64,000 nt of DNA from Phoenix dactylifera (taxonomy: Eukaryota; Streptophyta; Magnoliopsida; Arecales; Arecaceae): NCBI RefSeq assembly GCF_009389715.1, contig NC_052409.1:6993605-7057604 (forward strand), written 5' to 3'. Shown here piece by piece: positions 12,532-25,529 of the stretch. Made by a program: the position numbers and the translations under genes. The notes under the pieces are model-generated. The model searched no databases. It saw nothing but the letters and a program-made list of their open reading frames with translations, and was not told the DNA's origin. How positions within the stretch are numbered: position 1 is the first letter of the stretch; each line of letters opens with the position of its first letter.

Positions 12532-15404
12532 TAGTTTAAGTAAATTTACTAATAATGTTGCTACTTTTTCAGAATGATCATTTCTAGTATCTTGGCAAGT
12601 CAAGAAACAGAGATCTGGATAAATATAATTATTTCATAGGATCTGAATCCTCTGATAGCCATTGATCAGAACCACAATGGAGTCTTAGCTGATGCAGCAC
12701 CAATCTAATGGTTCCAGTCAACATAGCTCTATCATCTGGTCTCGAACCAAAAACTAGCATTTTTTCGCCAAGTAGAAAAAGGTAACAATTACTAAACTAT
12801 GGAAACATTCTTGTGGTACAGCTATTGGAGACTGGGTAGTGAAAGGAGAGGAAATCTAGTAGAATTCAGATCGAGGACATGAGAATGACATGGGCGAAAG
12901 ACAACATTCTCTTAAATCTTCTCAGTCCACTTTTTGTTGTTGCAAGATGGTTCTCTGCGTGGATTTATAAAGACAACATTCTCTTAAATCTTCTCAGTCC
13001 ACTTTTGTTGGTGCAAGATGGTTCTTTGCATGGATTTATAAGAAAAACTGTGGCAAGCCACCAAAAATTTTGTTGACAAATTAAATGAGACAAGTACCAC
13101 ACAAAACAACAAGCATCTCCGCATGAACCTATGTAGTACAACATGACAATTTGTATCCCTTTACAATTAATTCATGACTACATTTAAAGACAAAAATAGT
13201 TATATGCATAGAACTCAGATAGACAACCATAAGAAACTCTCTTTAGCTTTTTTCATTGAATAACTAGTGTGTATGCAATTAATATTTCAGAACTGCTTCA
13301 CTAAATTCGGTTTAATATCCAAAAACTACAATTAGACATGTAAATTTTTGTTAGGATAAATATGAGATGCTGCAAAACTTACCTTGATGAAGCCATAGGA
13401 GCCTTCTGCCTCTTCTTCTTTTTTTCTCAAAATTATCACTTGCGTCAAAAACTCAAAGTAGGACTGATGTGCTTGATCGTGATCTCTCTAAGCATAAGAA
13501 AAACAGAATTTACTTGATGTTGAATGAGGAATTGATGCATTGACAATTTCCAGAAGAAAAAAAGGCATTGCATTAACACAGAAAAAAAAAAAAAAAAACC
13601 CAGTAAAAGATAGATAGAACCTCAGCCAACCTTACTCCTCCATCTTGGCCCATGAATCCTTATAAGAAGATGAATAAACAAGAAAGGAAGAACCCCATTT
13701 TTAAGGCACTTTTTTGACTCTTTAACATGTTTGTTCCGCGAACAATGGAAAAGGAGCGTGTCTATAAGTCTTAGCAAGTCCTTTTGAGGTCAGATCAGCA
13801 CCCAATTTCAGTCAACCTCTCAAATATATTTCTAAAGATCAATATAAAATATTGATCAGAATACCCATACAGAAATAATTTAGCTCCACAAAAGTTTAAC
13901 GTGATCCCTCTAGCAAAATGCTTATGCTTATGACCTAAAGGGGACCATACACCAACTTATTGATGCCATGGAAACAAGAATTACTGATGTAATTATGACC
14001 ATTTCTGAAGTAATGTCTTCCACTAGCATATGTTTTAGGTTCACAATTGATATCAAATTCCTTGTCATTATGGTCTATCATCAGTTTCAACTGCCAATGT
14101 TTCAAGTGGTTATCTTCTTGTTATCTACACAAAACATCAGTTCGCTGCATTTGTCACTCTCATTGCTCACTATCTGATCATATTTACATGGGAGTCCGTC
14201 CATCGGAACAGTAATTTTTTTTCATTCATCCATGCAAAGTGCGCATAATCCCAGTCAGAGATGAATATGTAAGAGACCATTCTAGATCGGTTCATTTAGC
14301 CCTTCATGCTGTATAAAGACTTGTACATTGTTCTCCTTGTCTCGTATATAATGTCAGAGTCTTGAGGCCAAGTCTTTTGACAAGAAATGCTCATCAACTC
14401 TCTCTCTCTGACTTTCTCCCTTAGTGGCTCCTCATGTTCTAGAGCAGTGGCCCGGCTTAATGGATTTCATAATGGCATGCTACCCTCTAAGTATTGATGC
14501 TACTTTGTTGGGGGAGGTTGTGAAGTATATGAGATCTCACCAAAAAGAAAATGATAATAATAGCAGGAGAACATATATATGATTGCATTTGGTTTATATA
14601 TCCATTCAAAGTAGCAACACCTGCTATAGCCATGCGAGTAGAACACAAATAAAGATCACTACTTGTGAGTGGAATATGGAATGATTAGGATCATGCTCTC
14701 AAAAGGTAGGGTATGGGATAGAAAGAAAACCAGATATAGTAGATGCCATTAACAGGAGGAGGATAAAGACTACTAGGAAGGACAAATTGCTATTTAGATA
14801 GATTGATGTACATTTCAGCATGCTTTTAAAAGAAGACAACAGCAAGCTTTGCTCAAAAAATAGAAGCCAACAGGCAGACACATGAGCATTTTAAGTTTAG
14901 GGGTTGTTTCTATCCTTGCAGAAAAGGAGGTATAAATCCTTGGCAAATGCAGCCATTAATTTTCCAGCTAAGTTCCTTTTCTCAAGAAAGTGCAAAGAAA
15001 TTAGTACAGGACATCGACTTGGGATCATAACGCAGCTTGCAATTATATTGAATAATTTTCGCATCATCAGAAAAAGCTGCTCATGGCATGCTACTGCTTC
15101 GACACCGGCACCTTCAATGAGATCTATATATACTTGATCAGGATAACACTGACTTGGAACATCGATCCCTCCCTGCTGAGACATCAAGATCTCTTCATTG
15201 GTAATTACTCCAGTATTCAAAGCATGTATCCAGGGTCTCTAGTGCCAATTCAGTCATACCAATTAAAGCGGGTACTTCTGTCCTTCATTAACCAGGACAT
15301 CAGCTATGAATTCAGAATTTTTTTCTTTATATCATTAATAATCAATGGTGTTGGTTGTATTGGGGAAATCTTAGGAATTTATATGGGGTAACCTTCTAGC
15401 TAGC
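12532..15404. other. intergenic; unrecognised open frames and a 72-bp tandem duplication
   Basis: A 72-bp unit starting AGACAACATTCTCTTAAATC occurs twice in tandem (12899 and 12971). A minus-strand GTAAGT donor-like site lies near 13383 after a purine-rich stretch. A 107-codon open frame on the minus strand (15220-14897) contains ITNEEILMSQQGGIDVPSQC but resembles no family I know. No confident gene. Confidence 0.35.
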
Positions 15405-15757
15405 TTTTTTGGATAAAGTTCTGGATTATTACAAATAGTATCAGAGCAAATTACCTAGCCCATAACTTATGTGGATTACGGAGATACTATAGCACGGGCC
15501 TATTTGAGACAATCATAGGATGATATCTCTGATAAGAATTGTGATACTTGTGAATAAATTTGAACGAATTTAGACCCTTATCTTGATGAGGATAATAGGG
15601 CTTAAATATGAAGAGTATGTGAGGACCCATATGGACGCATATTTAGTCTCACATTAGCTATACAGTAGAGAGATCTTGGGTACTTAATACGGTTGGCCAA
15701 AGAGCCCAAATAATATCTTCCAGATAATCTTTTTGGATGAAGTCTTAGGTTATTACA
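15405..15757 (+). mobile_element. TRIM-like LTR-retroelement fossil
   Basis: Two similar terminal phrases occur, TTTTTGGATAAAGTTCTGGA (ending ATTACA near 15434) and TTTTTGGATGAAGTCTTAGG (ending ATTACA near 15757). Just after the first comes AGTATCAGAGC, matching the initiator-tRNA-Met primer site used by plant TRIM and copia elements. No capsid or polymerase coding is present, as expected for a TRIM. It looks incomplete at its left end and old. Confidence 0.5.
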
Positions 15758-18700
15758 TTAGCTAAATCATTATTGCCAAACTAAGCATAACGTTGTTGCC
15801 AATCATTCATAAACAACTTAATTTTATTTCCAAAGAATGTGGATTCCTTTGTGCAATGTTGTTTTTTTTTTTTGGAATAAAGCAAAGGGAAGCTATCCTG
15901 CACTTGATTTTTGATATTGCTATCAGATTCAGCTGAGATTTTTTTTTTAATTTTAAACCAGAAGAGCTTTGCCTATAAGGTTAAGCCTTTCAATACCAAG
16001 CTCACCGAACTTCACAATTCATCCAGCAATTACCTTTAATATTTAAAAGAAGAGAAAAAAAGGCAGTTCTTAAACATCCGAGTCTCCTGAAAATATTCTT
16101 TGCAACTAAAATATATAGCGTTAACATTGACAAACCACCCGATCTTCCACTTATAATCATAAGCTATTTTTAGAGCTCGCAGTACTTCATGAAACTAATT
16201 TCCATGGATGTTAAATAAAAAACATATTGCTGGTATTAACTGCACATTTCCCCCCTCTCTATCAATCATCAATCATCAAATCTAAAACAAATCTGAGGAT
16301 TTTCTTCAAACAAAATGTGGATATTTTCTACTTTCATGAAACTTGAATTAGTCTGGGTTTTCTAGTTTTCTTAAGAAAACAAAGGTAACTTGTGTCTTTG
16401 TTTTCAAAGCAAAAGGTCGGTGTGCATGTCAAATTTTTTTTTCAGTGGAATATAAATTACCTGGTACAAGTTTCGACCAACTCAATTTTTTAGCATTGTT
16501 CTTGATGGTCTGCCATGATCAATCTTAGTAAATTTGGAACCCATTCTTTTTGTACAACAGTGTCGATGGTTTTAAAGTTCAGTAGCATTGCTAAATTGCT
16601 TGAGATTGTCAAACATTGCTGCACCTTGTGGAAGACATCTTGGAGATTTTTGAGTAAGCTCGTAAAAGACCAGAGTCTGCATAATGAAGTCCTAATACCC
16701 TTCCAATATATGAACCTTGAAGAAGCCCCCCCAATGGGATAACCTTATAGAGCAAATCATTTTCGAGTTTCATGCCAGGGGGACAGCAGAACACTTCGGT
16801 AATGGAGAGATAGAACCTTTGGATTGGTGGTATACAATTTGAGCTGCATAATTGACATTAATGAGTACTTGATTTCTTGCGCTTAATTTCAGAGAGATTC
16901 TTCCGGTGTCCGAAATCTGATATCTCTAGCTTAAGACAGATGAATAATTTGCTTATTTCTGAAGTTAGTGCATGGAATTCAAGAAAATTGGGCAATGTTA
17001 AGATCTTGCAGGATGAGATCAATGGAGTGTTATGGTTTGAGAGCATGTTGTTTCTCTCATTTCATTCTCTAAATGAAATATGAGGTGTCCACCATCATTT
17101 GCCTCGAAATATGTTTGAGAACATGCTGTTCCAACGAGGTGAAATAGTTAAATATAGTTCACATATGACATTAAGACCAAGATGTCAGGAAATCAACTCA
17201 ACAAAATATTTGGGTTCTATGATAAAGACAATACTGGAGGACTGGCTTACTCTGTCTAACAAAAAAGTAAGGTCCGGTGTAGCAAAGAAAGACTTCTGGT
17301 AGGTTGGTGAGCTGAAATTGGTGACATATTGCTGCAAATTAAAATTTTGTCTGATCATGAACTAATAAAACCATGTTTAGGTCAGACGCAAGTCCTTTGA
17401 GATAAGCAGGTTAGCCTGAGATGCGCGATGCTGTCTGCAATTGTGCATCTTCCAGTAGTCCATCGAACCATTTCACAACATCTTATCATTTCAATACCAA
17501 CAAAGTAGCAAGGTAGGTGGCATACCGTGTTCGTAGGCCCTACCAAAGAACCGAAAGGAAGAGGGCTTGCCTTATTATTCTAAACCCATAGCAGAATAGA
17601 AAGTCGACTGCCGACCCTTCGACTCTGAACGGTGCACTCCCGGCTAAGAGTAATACCCTGCTTCTAGCTAAGTAGTTGGGCCTGCCATTTCTGCTAAAAC
17701 AAGATCAACTCCGTAATTTTCATCCGTTTGCCACCAAAGGTACCTGAACAGTTTTTTGGTTCCCTTGCGGACCTCTTCTAACTTTTCTTGTGCAACGCCA
17801 AAAACATGATGTTAAACACAAATCTAAAAATCCAATGTGTATTGCAGACAGTCATGTGATGGAAACTCGAGAAATATGGACCGAAAAGGTTTCTGATTCA
17901 TTTGGGGAGAGTAATTAAAACTGGTCTAACATTCGAAGATACCTTGCATTTCATTCTTTTGCTCTGCAATGGTGCCCAACTTGAAGTCCAAAGGTCTTTG
18001 ATCATGATGCTTGCATTCTACTTTTTATAGATGCATGCGTTAATTTCTTATTCAAATTTCAGTTTGAGAGAAAGGAAGGAATACCCATCTACACTATAAT
18101 TATCCAGGTCCATATTTTTGGAAACAACCATCCAAAGCATGAATCAAGAACCCGTCGTCGATGAACGGATGGATCTGACCTTTAGGACAGGCCTCATTTT
18201 AACTGCCGTATATTCAAATTAGTACTGACCTTAAGAAAATATGAATTATATCAACACTGTTGTGGAGATTTTTTCCTCAGCACCCTCACATACAGCTGGG
18301 GTGATGGCTTCATAGTAAAAGAAATCTAATCAACAAGTGACCATGTCATTTTTATTTTTGAGAACAGTGATGGAAGCAATCCTTTTTTCTGTTTGAACAC
18401 AAAATTCTTGTCCAATACAAGCATTGAGGGCAGAGGTGCCAACCGATGATCTTCCAGTGGGCTCTAAGTGATCAACTGGTATAGTTTTAGAACAAAATAC
18501 CAGCACAATAGCCTTTAATATAATCCAAATTAGTGTCATACATCCTCTCACAAAGAAATACAATTGAGTCGCCCTCTCTGTCTTAATACATAGTTAGAGG
18601 CTTTACTTTGCATTGCTTCTCCTCGAGTTTCTATTTATTGTTTCATCCATCCACTTGTCAAAACATCTAGTAGCTCATATATTTTTCGGTAATTACCTGC

Positions 18701-19673
18701 TCATATGTCTACCAAGAAAAAAAAAATCTTGGCTTGGTACCAATGGGACTTCAATCCACTGGTTAGCGCATCTCTCCTTAGTTCTTGTGAAATAAGAAGA
18801 GATTCCCAGTTCAGCTCAGAAGGACAACTCTTCCATTGTTATCAAGATAGAAAGCTCTCTCTGCTTTGCAGGATGAGAGCAGAGTTTTGAACATCCGTCT
18901 TATGTAGTACATCTTGTCACAAAGAAGAAGACGTAGTGTTGCCATCCTCCACATGTTCAAAAACATATGTTGGAGAAATACATCCATAGAACTTTTCCTG
19001 CACCAAAGAGAGAACACACCAACTTTTTGGAAACACCAACACCCAACTAGGTGAGAAGGATAGGAACTTGCCTGTCCAAATAGTTGGTCCAACAAATGGC
19101 TCTCTCGTCCACAATAACTTGCCCTTGACGCCCCCAGAATGGTAATCCAAGTAACAGAACACGTTTAGAACTTAGAAGTCACATAGAAATGAAGGAGTTC
19201 CTAACAAACTAGTTTTCTTGCCGCTAGACTGCTCTCTTTCCCATTTCCATATTTAAGATGAGCATCAGAAACCAACAGAGACGGCATCGAACAAGCAATC
19301 ACCTTTAAAACAAAGGAAATAGGAGAGCAAGACAGCAACCCAAGCCCACCCGGCTTGGCCGCACGGAAACACAAAGGACTCCATCCGTACCGTACCTCTC
19401 TGTCCTATATCTCCTCCCACCTCTCTCCTCCTCTTTCCTTAGAAACAGGGAAGGCTCCCCTGTTCTTCTCTTCTCTGAAAAAAGATGGAATTTTTAGAAG
19501 GGAGTGAGGTGGGGATGTCGAACAGCCCTTCCTTTCTCTCCCTGACGCCCGCCTGAACCTATGCCGTCTCACCATGTCCATTGCTGATCCCTAGTCTTTC
19601 TCCTAAACCACACACTGTCCCCTTCATCTTCTGCTAATCTTTCCATAAAAAAGAGATCTTTTTGGCTCCAACC
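15758..19673. other. intergenic stretch without a recognisable gene
   Basis: Several open frames of 60-95 codons on both strands (about 16515-17302 and 18330-19162) look protein-like in places but match no family I recognise. They could be decayed exons. The segment 17500-17730 differs in texture and may be organelle-derived (see findings). A poly-T tract followed by GGAATAAAGC at about 15862-15885 resembles a minus-strand LINE tail. The last 250 bp is the 5' flank of the SAUR gene. Confidence 0.4.
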
Positions 19674-20213
19674 ATGAAGAAATTGAGAGGTTCTAAGCTG
19701 CGAATAAAGCTAGTCTGCATTTGGAGATGGGCCTCTCGTAGACGCTCCAAAACCGCTCCTCCTCCCTCATGCCTACTCCAACTTGGCCGCATAAAGGCCA
19801 CGACTTTGACGACGAAGCTCCGGGAGTGGGGCCTCTCCCTCGCCCACGGGCTCGGCGGCGTCGGTTGTGACCGGACGGAGAGGGAAGAGGTGGCGCTGCA
19901 ACTGCTGGAGGGTGGCGGGGGACGGGGGCCTCCGCCGCCCCCGCCGAAGGGACACCTGGCGATTTACGTGGGCGGCGGGAGGAATGGGGAGGAGGGAGCG
20001 CCGCCGCGCCGGTTCGTGGTGCCAGTGATCCACTTCAACCATCCGCTCTTCGGGGAGTTGTTGAAGGAGGCCGAGGAGGAGTTCGGGTTCAACCACCCCG
20101 GCGGCATCACCATCCCCTGCCCCGTCTCCCGTTTCGAGCGGCTCCGGAGCCGGATCGCCGCCGAGCCTTGCCGGACCGGGCTAAGGGTAAATCGGTCCGG
20201 ACTGGCCACCTAG
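19674..20213 (+). CDS. SAUR family auxin-responsive protein
   Basis: An intronless gene of 179 residues, as is usual for SAURs. The SAUR domain occupies about residues 90-165: PKGHLAIYVGG, then RRFVVPVIHFNHPLFGELL, EAEEEFGFNHPGGITIPCP and SRFERLRSRI. The N-terminal 85 residues are basic then Gly/Pro-rich, longer than in the shortest SAURs, and have a run of six prolines just before the domain. A loop of about 12 residues (GGRNGEEGAPP) is inserted between the GHLAIYV strand and the RRFVV strand. SAURs bind PP2C.D phosphatases and promote acid growth. The ATG at 19674 is the first in frame; the frame is open upstream but only with a TTG. GC content is far above that of the neighbourhood, typical of monocot single-exon genes. 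Confidence 0.9.
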   Translation: MKKLRGSKLRIKLVCIWRWASRRRSKTAPPPSCLLQLGRIKATTLTTKLREWGLSLAHGLGGVGCDRTEREEVALQLLEGGGGRGPPPPPPKGHLAIYVGGGRNGEEGAPPRRFVVPVIHFNHPLFGELLKEAEEEFGFNHPGGITIPCPVSRFERLRSRIAAEPCRTGLRVNRSGLAT

Positions 20214-20277
20214 ATGTGAGACCTGACCGCCTTAGTGACGTCATTTCGATGTGCTACTTCTTTTTTTTTTTCTTTCT

Positions 20278-20308
<31 letters not shown>

Positions 20309-22589
20309 TAACTACGTTGATCGCATCAACCTGATAACTTCCTATACTTTTCATGCACAAATTTATTGGTTAGTATATCTTTCAGTTTAGTTGTCTTTGG
20401 GCTAGGTATTTTATATTTTTAATTTTTGCAAAAAATATTTTTACAGGCTGACCATTTTGGGAGAGGTTACTGGGTTGGTAAGATGAAGCTGCCTAAAGCG
20501 CTCTTAACTTATTACTTTTTAATTTTTTGAATATATCATACTAAAAATATACGAGTCATCCTTTATAGCAAAAAAAAATGTTGGTGTTTGATAATATAAT
20601 TAATGAGAACCATATAATACATGTATAGATTATATAATTCACAAAATTACAATATTTGTTTGGATGACATCCACCTATATGATTAACTCTAAGGTTAATA
20701 AAATGGATTATGTGTGATGATATTTTGCATTATTGTTCAAATATAGTGCCTTATTTGATTAGAGCTCTTAAAAAATTATATGTCAATTTATTGAAAAAGT
20801 CATTAACTATATAATGAAAAAATTACTTACGAATGAGATTATTGAAAAATTATTATGGAACTAAAAAAAAAGGAAGAACTAAATATTTTCTATCATGTAT
20901 GTGTCATAATGCAAATAGTTTGCCACATATAGTGAAATATTTTTTTTAACCAACTCGTACTTGCCATTTAAATATTAGAAATTTCAACTCAAATTTGGTC
21001 TTATGCAACTACTTATAAATGCACAATGTATGAAGAATGAACCTAGTTAAGAGAGAGAAAGAGAGAGAGATAAGTAGAAAACTCTAAAATAAGATGAGGA
21101 CAGTACGTATGAAAATAGTAATGTATATATACATGTATGTGAAGTTGCCTATAGTATTCTCGACTCATACCTCATCAATTAAATTTTTGACCCCTGCTTG
21201 AGTTAGATGTGAGATTTGTGTTAAGAGAGTGTTGTTCATGCCACATAATCTACTTGGTCTACATCCATGTATGTGTCTACTAGCATTTTAAAAAGTGTAA
21301 TGCATTCATTTGTTTTGCATGCACACCTGTATGGCTTATAGCTTTGCAAAATTTTAAGTCCATAGTTCATTTAATATAGTCTTTAAACTAGGATCACTCC
21401 AACAAGTGATCTACATCTATTTGGATCCTATTTGCACCCACTAATCCATGGCTTTACCATTTTTCGCTCAAAATTTATAGAATTTAAATTTTTATTCGTA
21501 ACATAATTTGCTCCTTTGCTCGCACACCTTTTCATTGTGCAAACTCGAGTTATCTCTAAATGAGAATGACCTATATATTGATGTTTAGAGATTTTGTTCG
21601 ATCAAATGAAATGAAACCTCCTTCAACTTGTGACTCTCTATTTAAACGTAGCATTAACTTTGATGACAGAAGGGGCACAACTCACAAGTCCAAGGATCAC
21701 AAATTGACATGTTAAAGCAGCCGAGTGGATTTTCCCCTCTACTATTTAATGAGAGAGCCCTTCAAGCTGAACATTTCTTTTATTAATGGACTACCCTGAT
21801 GTAACTAGATTTTCTATAAACCCCTGCTAATTATTTATTCTTTTTCAAGATATCTTTTCTCAGAAGATAATATCCTCAAAACAATGCTACTCAATTTTGT
21901 TCATTTATTTTTCCAACCACTACATATTAAATAAGATCTCAGCCATTTATCATCCTTCATGTGCAATGGATATGCAAACTACTAGTTATACATAGTGGTT
22001 TGTGCTTTAATTGAAATTTGAACAAAATAATGCAAATTCATATGATTGCTAAGTATCCCAAAAGCATCCTAAACTCCCATAAAAGCTCTGATGGACCAAA
22101 ACAGTGACTCATTATGGCTACAGAGACCCAAATTCTTAGCAGTTCTTGTTTTTTCCTTTCCATTCTTCTTAATTAATTCTAGGTTAGGAGTTATTTATAT
22201 TTGTTAAATAAAATAATTTTCATGACATTAAATATGTTGGAGTAGCTTGGTTAGGGTGGGTGGCCCATGACCGTAGGATCAAGCCCTTCTTTTTAGAGGT
22301 TTTAGTTTTTTATTTAATTACTTTGATTTTTGAGTTTAAGTTCTTTAGCTTCCTCTAGCACTTAACATTTTTTGATTTTTTTCTTAAGCTTTATCTTTCT
22401 TGTTTTTTATTCTTTAAGCTTGTTTATTCTCTTAGAAAAGGGCTATTTTTATGCCAAATGATCTATCCAATAATTATTGAAAAATTTAAAGAAAAGTCAT
22501 CTTCCCTCTAAGGATAATTCATTTTAGTTGTTTGCCATTTTTCAACTAATTTTTTATTTCTTATACTTCAATAATTTTCGGATGATGAT
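20214..22589. other. AT-rich intergenic stretch between SAUR and CACTA element
   Basis: A pyrimidine-rich tract follows the SAUR stop (20260-20310). The rest is AT-rich without recognisable genes. I searched here for the CACTACAA left end expected for the neighbouring transposon and did not find it. Confidence 0.5.
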
Positions 22590-22619
22590 TCAAAAATTGT
22601 TGAAGAACATTTGGTATGA

Positions 22620-25280
22620 AATGATTTTCTAAAGGATTATACTGAATGGGTACTCCATGGAGAGTTCATACCTTCATGTAACCAACCCTCCTATCTAGAA
22701 GACACCTTCAATTTTGGATGCAGTGACATGGAACAAAATTCTGTAGAAGAAGATGATATAAGGAGCTTATTTAGAGATACTCTTGGACATAGTATTAGAA
22801 CTATAGGAGAAGATGAGCGTACAGTTATTGATCAGTCTATGCATGTTGAGGAATCTATACATTCTGATGACACAGCTCATTATGATAATTTGGTGAAAAA
22901 TTGTGATCAAGAATTGTATCCGAGTTGTAAGAATTTTACGAAGATTTCTTTTCTTCTGCATTTATTACATTTGAAATATTTGAATGGGTGGTCCAGCAAG
23001 TTTTTTACTATGCTTCTTCAATTATTAAAGGATGTATTTCTGGAAGGTATTACTTTGCCATCATCTTCATATGAAGCCAAAAAACTAATAAAAGAGTTGG
23101 ACCTTAGATACGAGAAAATACACAGTTGTCTGAATGACTGCATTTTATATCGTGGTGAAATTAGGAACCAAGAGTCATGCCGAATATGTGGAACTTCACG
23201 ATGGGTAAAACATAAAGAAGACGAGAATGATTCGTTGACTGAAGTGGATGCTGCACCGACTAAGAAAAAACCAGCTAAAATTTTGAGATATTTTTCTCTT
23301 ATACCAAGATTGAAAAAAATGTTTGCATCATCGAAGACGGCTTCCTCAATGAGATGGCATGACAAAGGCCGTATAAAGGATGGAATGTTACGACACCCAG
23401 CGGATAGTCCTGCATGGAAAACATTTGATGATAGGCATCCTGAATTTGCTTCAGATGTTCGCAGTGTTAGGCTAGGTTTAGCTACTGATGGGTTTAGTCC
23501 ATTTCGAACGATGAACTCAACATACAGTACTTGGCCGGTTGTTTTGATTCCATATAATTTGCCACCATGGATGTGTATGAAACAGTCTTCAGTAATTCTG
23601 TCAATGGTTATTCCAGGTGACAAGGGCCCAGGTAATGATATTGATGTTTTTCTACAGCCTCTAATAGAGGAATTGAAACAAATATGGGAGGGTATTGATG
23701 CATTTGATGCTTTCGCTGGCAAAAATTTCAAATTGTGTGCAACTCTTATTTGGACTATCAATGATTTTTCTACATATGCTAATTTATCTGGTTGGAGCAC
23801 TAAGGGGCGTATTGCATGTCCTTCTTGTGGAGATTCAACCCATTCGTATTGGTTAAAATATGGAGAAAAGTTCTGTTATATGGGCCATCGTCGGTGGTTA
23901 GAAGCAAACCATCCATTTCGATTTCAGAAAGACTTGTTTGATGGTACCATAGAGTTGAGATCTGCCCCTATTCCACCAACTGGAATTGAAGTCTTTAGAC
24001 AAATGCATGGCACCAATTATATACTGAGTAAGATCTCCAAATGTTCAAAGAAGAGGGAAAGGGAGCATGTTGGCAGCACAATGAATGAAGGATTAATAGC
24101 AGAGGTTGTTGAGGATGCTGACAACTTTTTTGAGAATGAAGACAACGTATATGGTCAGAAAAATGATGATGACTCAATGGCAGCATCTACACAGAAACAA
24201 CTATGGAAAAAAGAGCATTTTCATTAATTTACCTTATTGGGAGTATAATCTTCTTCGACATAATCTTGATGTGATGTATATAGAGAAGAACGTTTGTAAT
24301 AACCTGATTGGAATATTGTTAAATCTTGATGGAAAGACCAAAAATAACTTGAAAGCGCGTCTTGATTTGAAAGATATGGGCATAAGACAAGAGCTTCATC
24401 CGACAGAGCTTGCCAATGATAAATTTTATACACCTCCTGCATGTTATACAATGTCTACTCAAAAGAAAGATCTTTTTCTAAAGGTTTTAAAAAATATGAA
24501 GGTTCCTGATGGATACTCATCAAATATTTCACGATGCGTATATCTCAAAGAGCGTAAACTTTCAAATCTTAAAAGTCACGATTGTCACATTTTGATGCAA
24601 AATATCTTTCCATTGACTTTAAGATTGTCAACACCGAAACAAGTTTTCGGAATTGTTTCTCAATTGTCATTATTCTTTAAGGCATTATGTTGCAAAGTTC
24701 TTGATCCTAAAGAGCTTGATCAATTGGAGTCTAATGTTGCACTTACACTATGCCATATGAAAAGGATCTTTCCTCCTGGGTTTTTTTACTATTATGGTTC
24801 ATCTACTTATTCACTTAGCGGCGGAAGTTAAACTTGGTGGAGCGGTTTACTACCGATGGATGTATCCTATTGAGAGGTGATTTTTCTAAACTCTAATGTT
24901 CATATTTAATAATTAGTTTGATTTTAATATTTATTTTAAAAATTTATTGTTGAAGGTTTTTTGTGCGCTTAAAAGATTATGTATGCAATCGAGCCTATCC
25001 TGAGGGATCGATTGTTGAAGGATATATTGCTGAGGAGTGTTTGACATTTTGTTCGAGATATCTTGAAGGTGTTGAAACGGTTTTCAGTCGACCTCAAAGG
25101 AATTGTGATTTCATAGAAAATCCAGATGTTTACAAGTTCTCATCTGGTGGAAGAGTTTTGGAAAAAGTTAAAAGTGTTGTTCATGACCAGAAATCGTTGG
25201 CACAGGCATATCGCTTTGTCTTACTTCATAGTGATATAATATCCGAATCTCGCAGGTTAGTACGGTTAATTGAAATCTAA
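22620..25280 (+). pseudogene. CACTA TNP2 transposase remnant
   Basis: Coding resemblance starts with KDYTEWVLHGE near 22632 and is open to 24227. It includes the CRICGTSRWV zinc-like motif, PRLKKMFASSKTASSMRWH, the GLATDGFSPF catalytic-core signature, a YNLPPWMCMKQ segment and RIACPSCGDST. Near 24200-24225, in an A-rich stretch, the frame shifts by one, and the protein resumes as FINLPYWEYNLLRHNLDVMY to about 24831. A probable intron then leads to RLKDYVCNRAYPEGSIVEGY at 24963-25280 (DUF4218 type). This is the cut-and-paste transposase of CACTA elements. Confidence 0.88.
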
Positions 25281-25529
25281 ATTTACTGTCATGTCAGGAG
25301 AATGTAATATTGGTGCTTAATTAAAGATTTTCTGATCGTACAGAAAAATTTTAATAGCTCAGCGAAGTCTCAACCATAACATTCGTCCTACACTAAGGAT
25401 TGAGCAACGATGATTGGTTGAGTTATTTTCAGAATGTCTTTTCAAACAGGCTAGATGTCTAATATATTAACCTTTTTTTTAAATTTTTATAGAGAGAAAT
25501 TAATCGTTACTTCTATAAATTTTTTTAGG

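Noticed and set aside
16515-17302. Possible resistance-gene (NB-LRR) fragment
   Set aside because: Leu-rich look only; no P-loop, kinase-2 or GLPL motif could be found.
23018-23800. Long minus-strand open frame of 260 codons
   Set aside because: It is the antisense shadow of the TNP2 transposase; only the plus frame shows transposase motifs.
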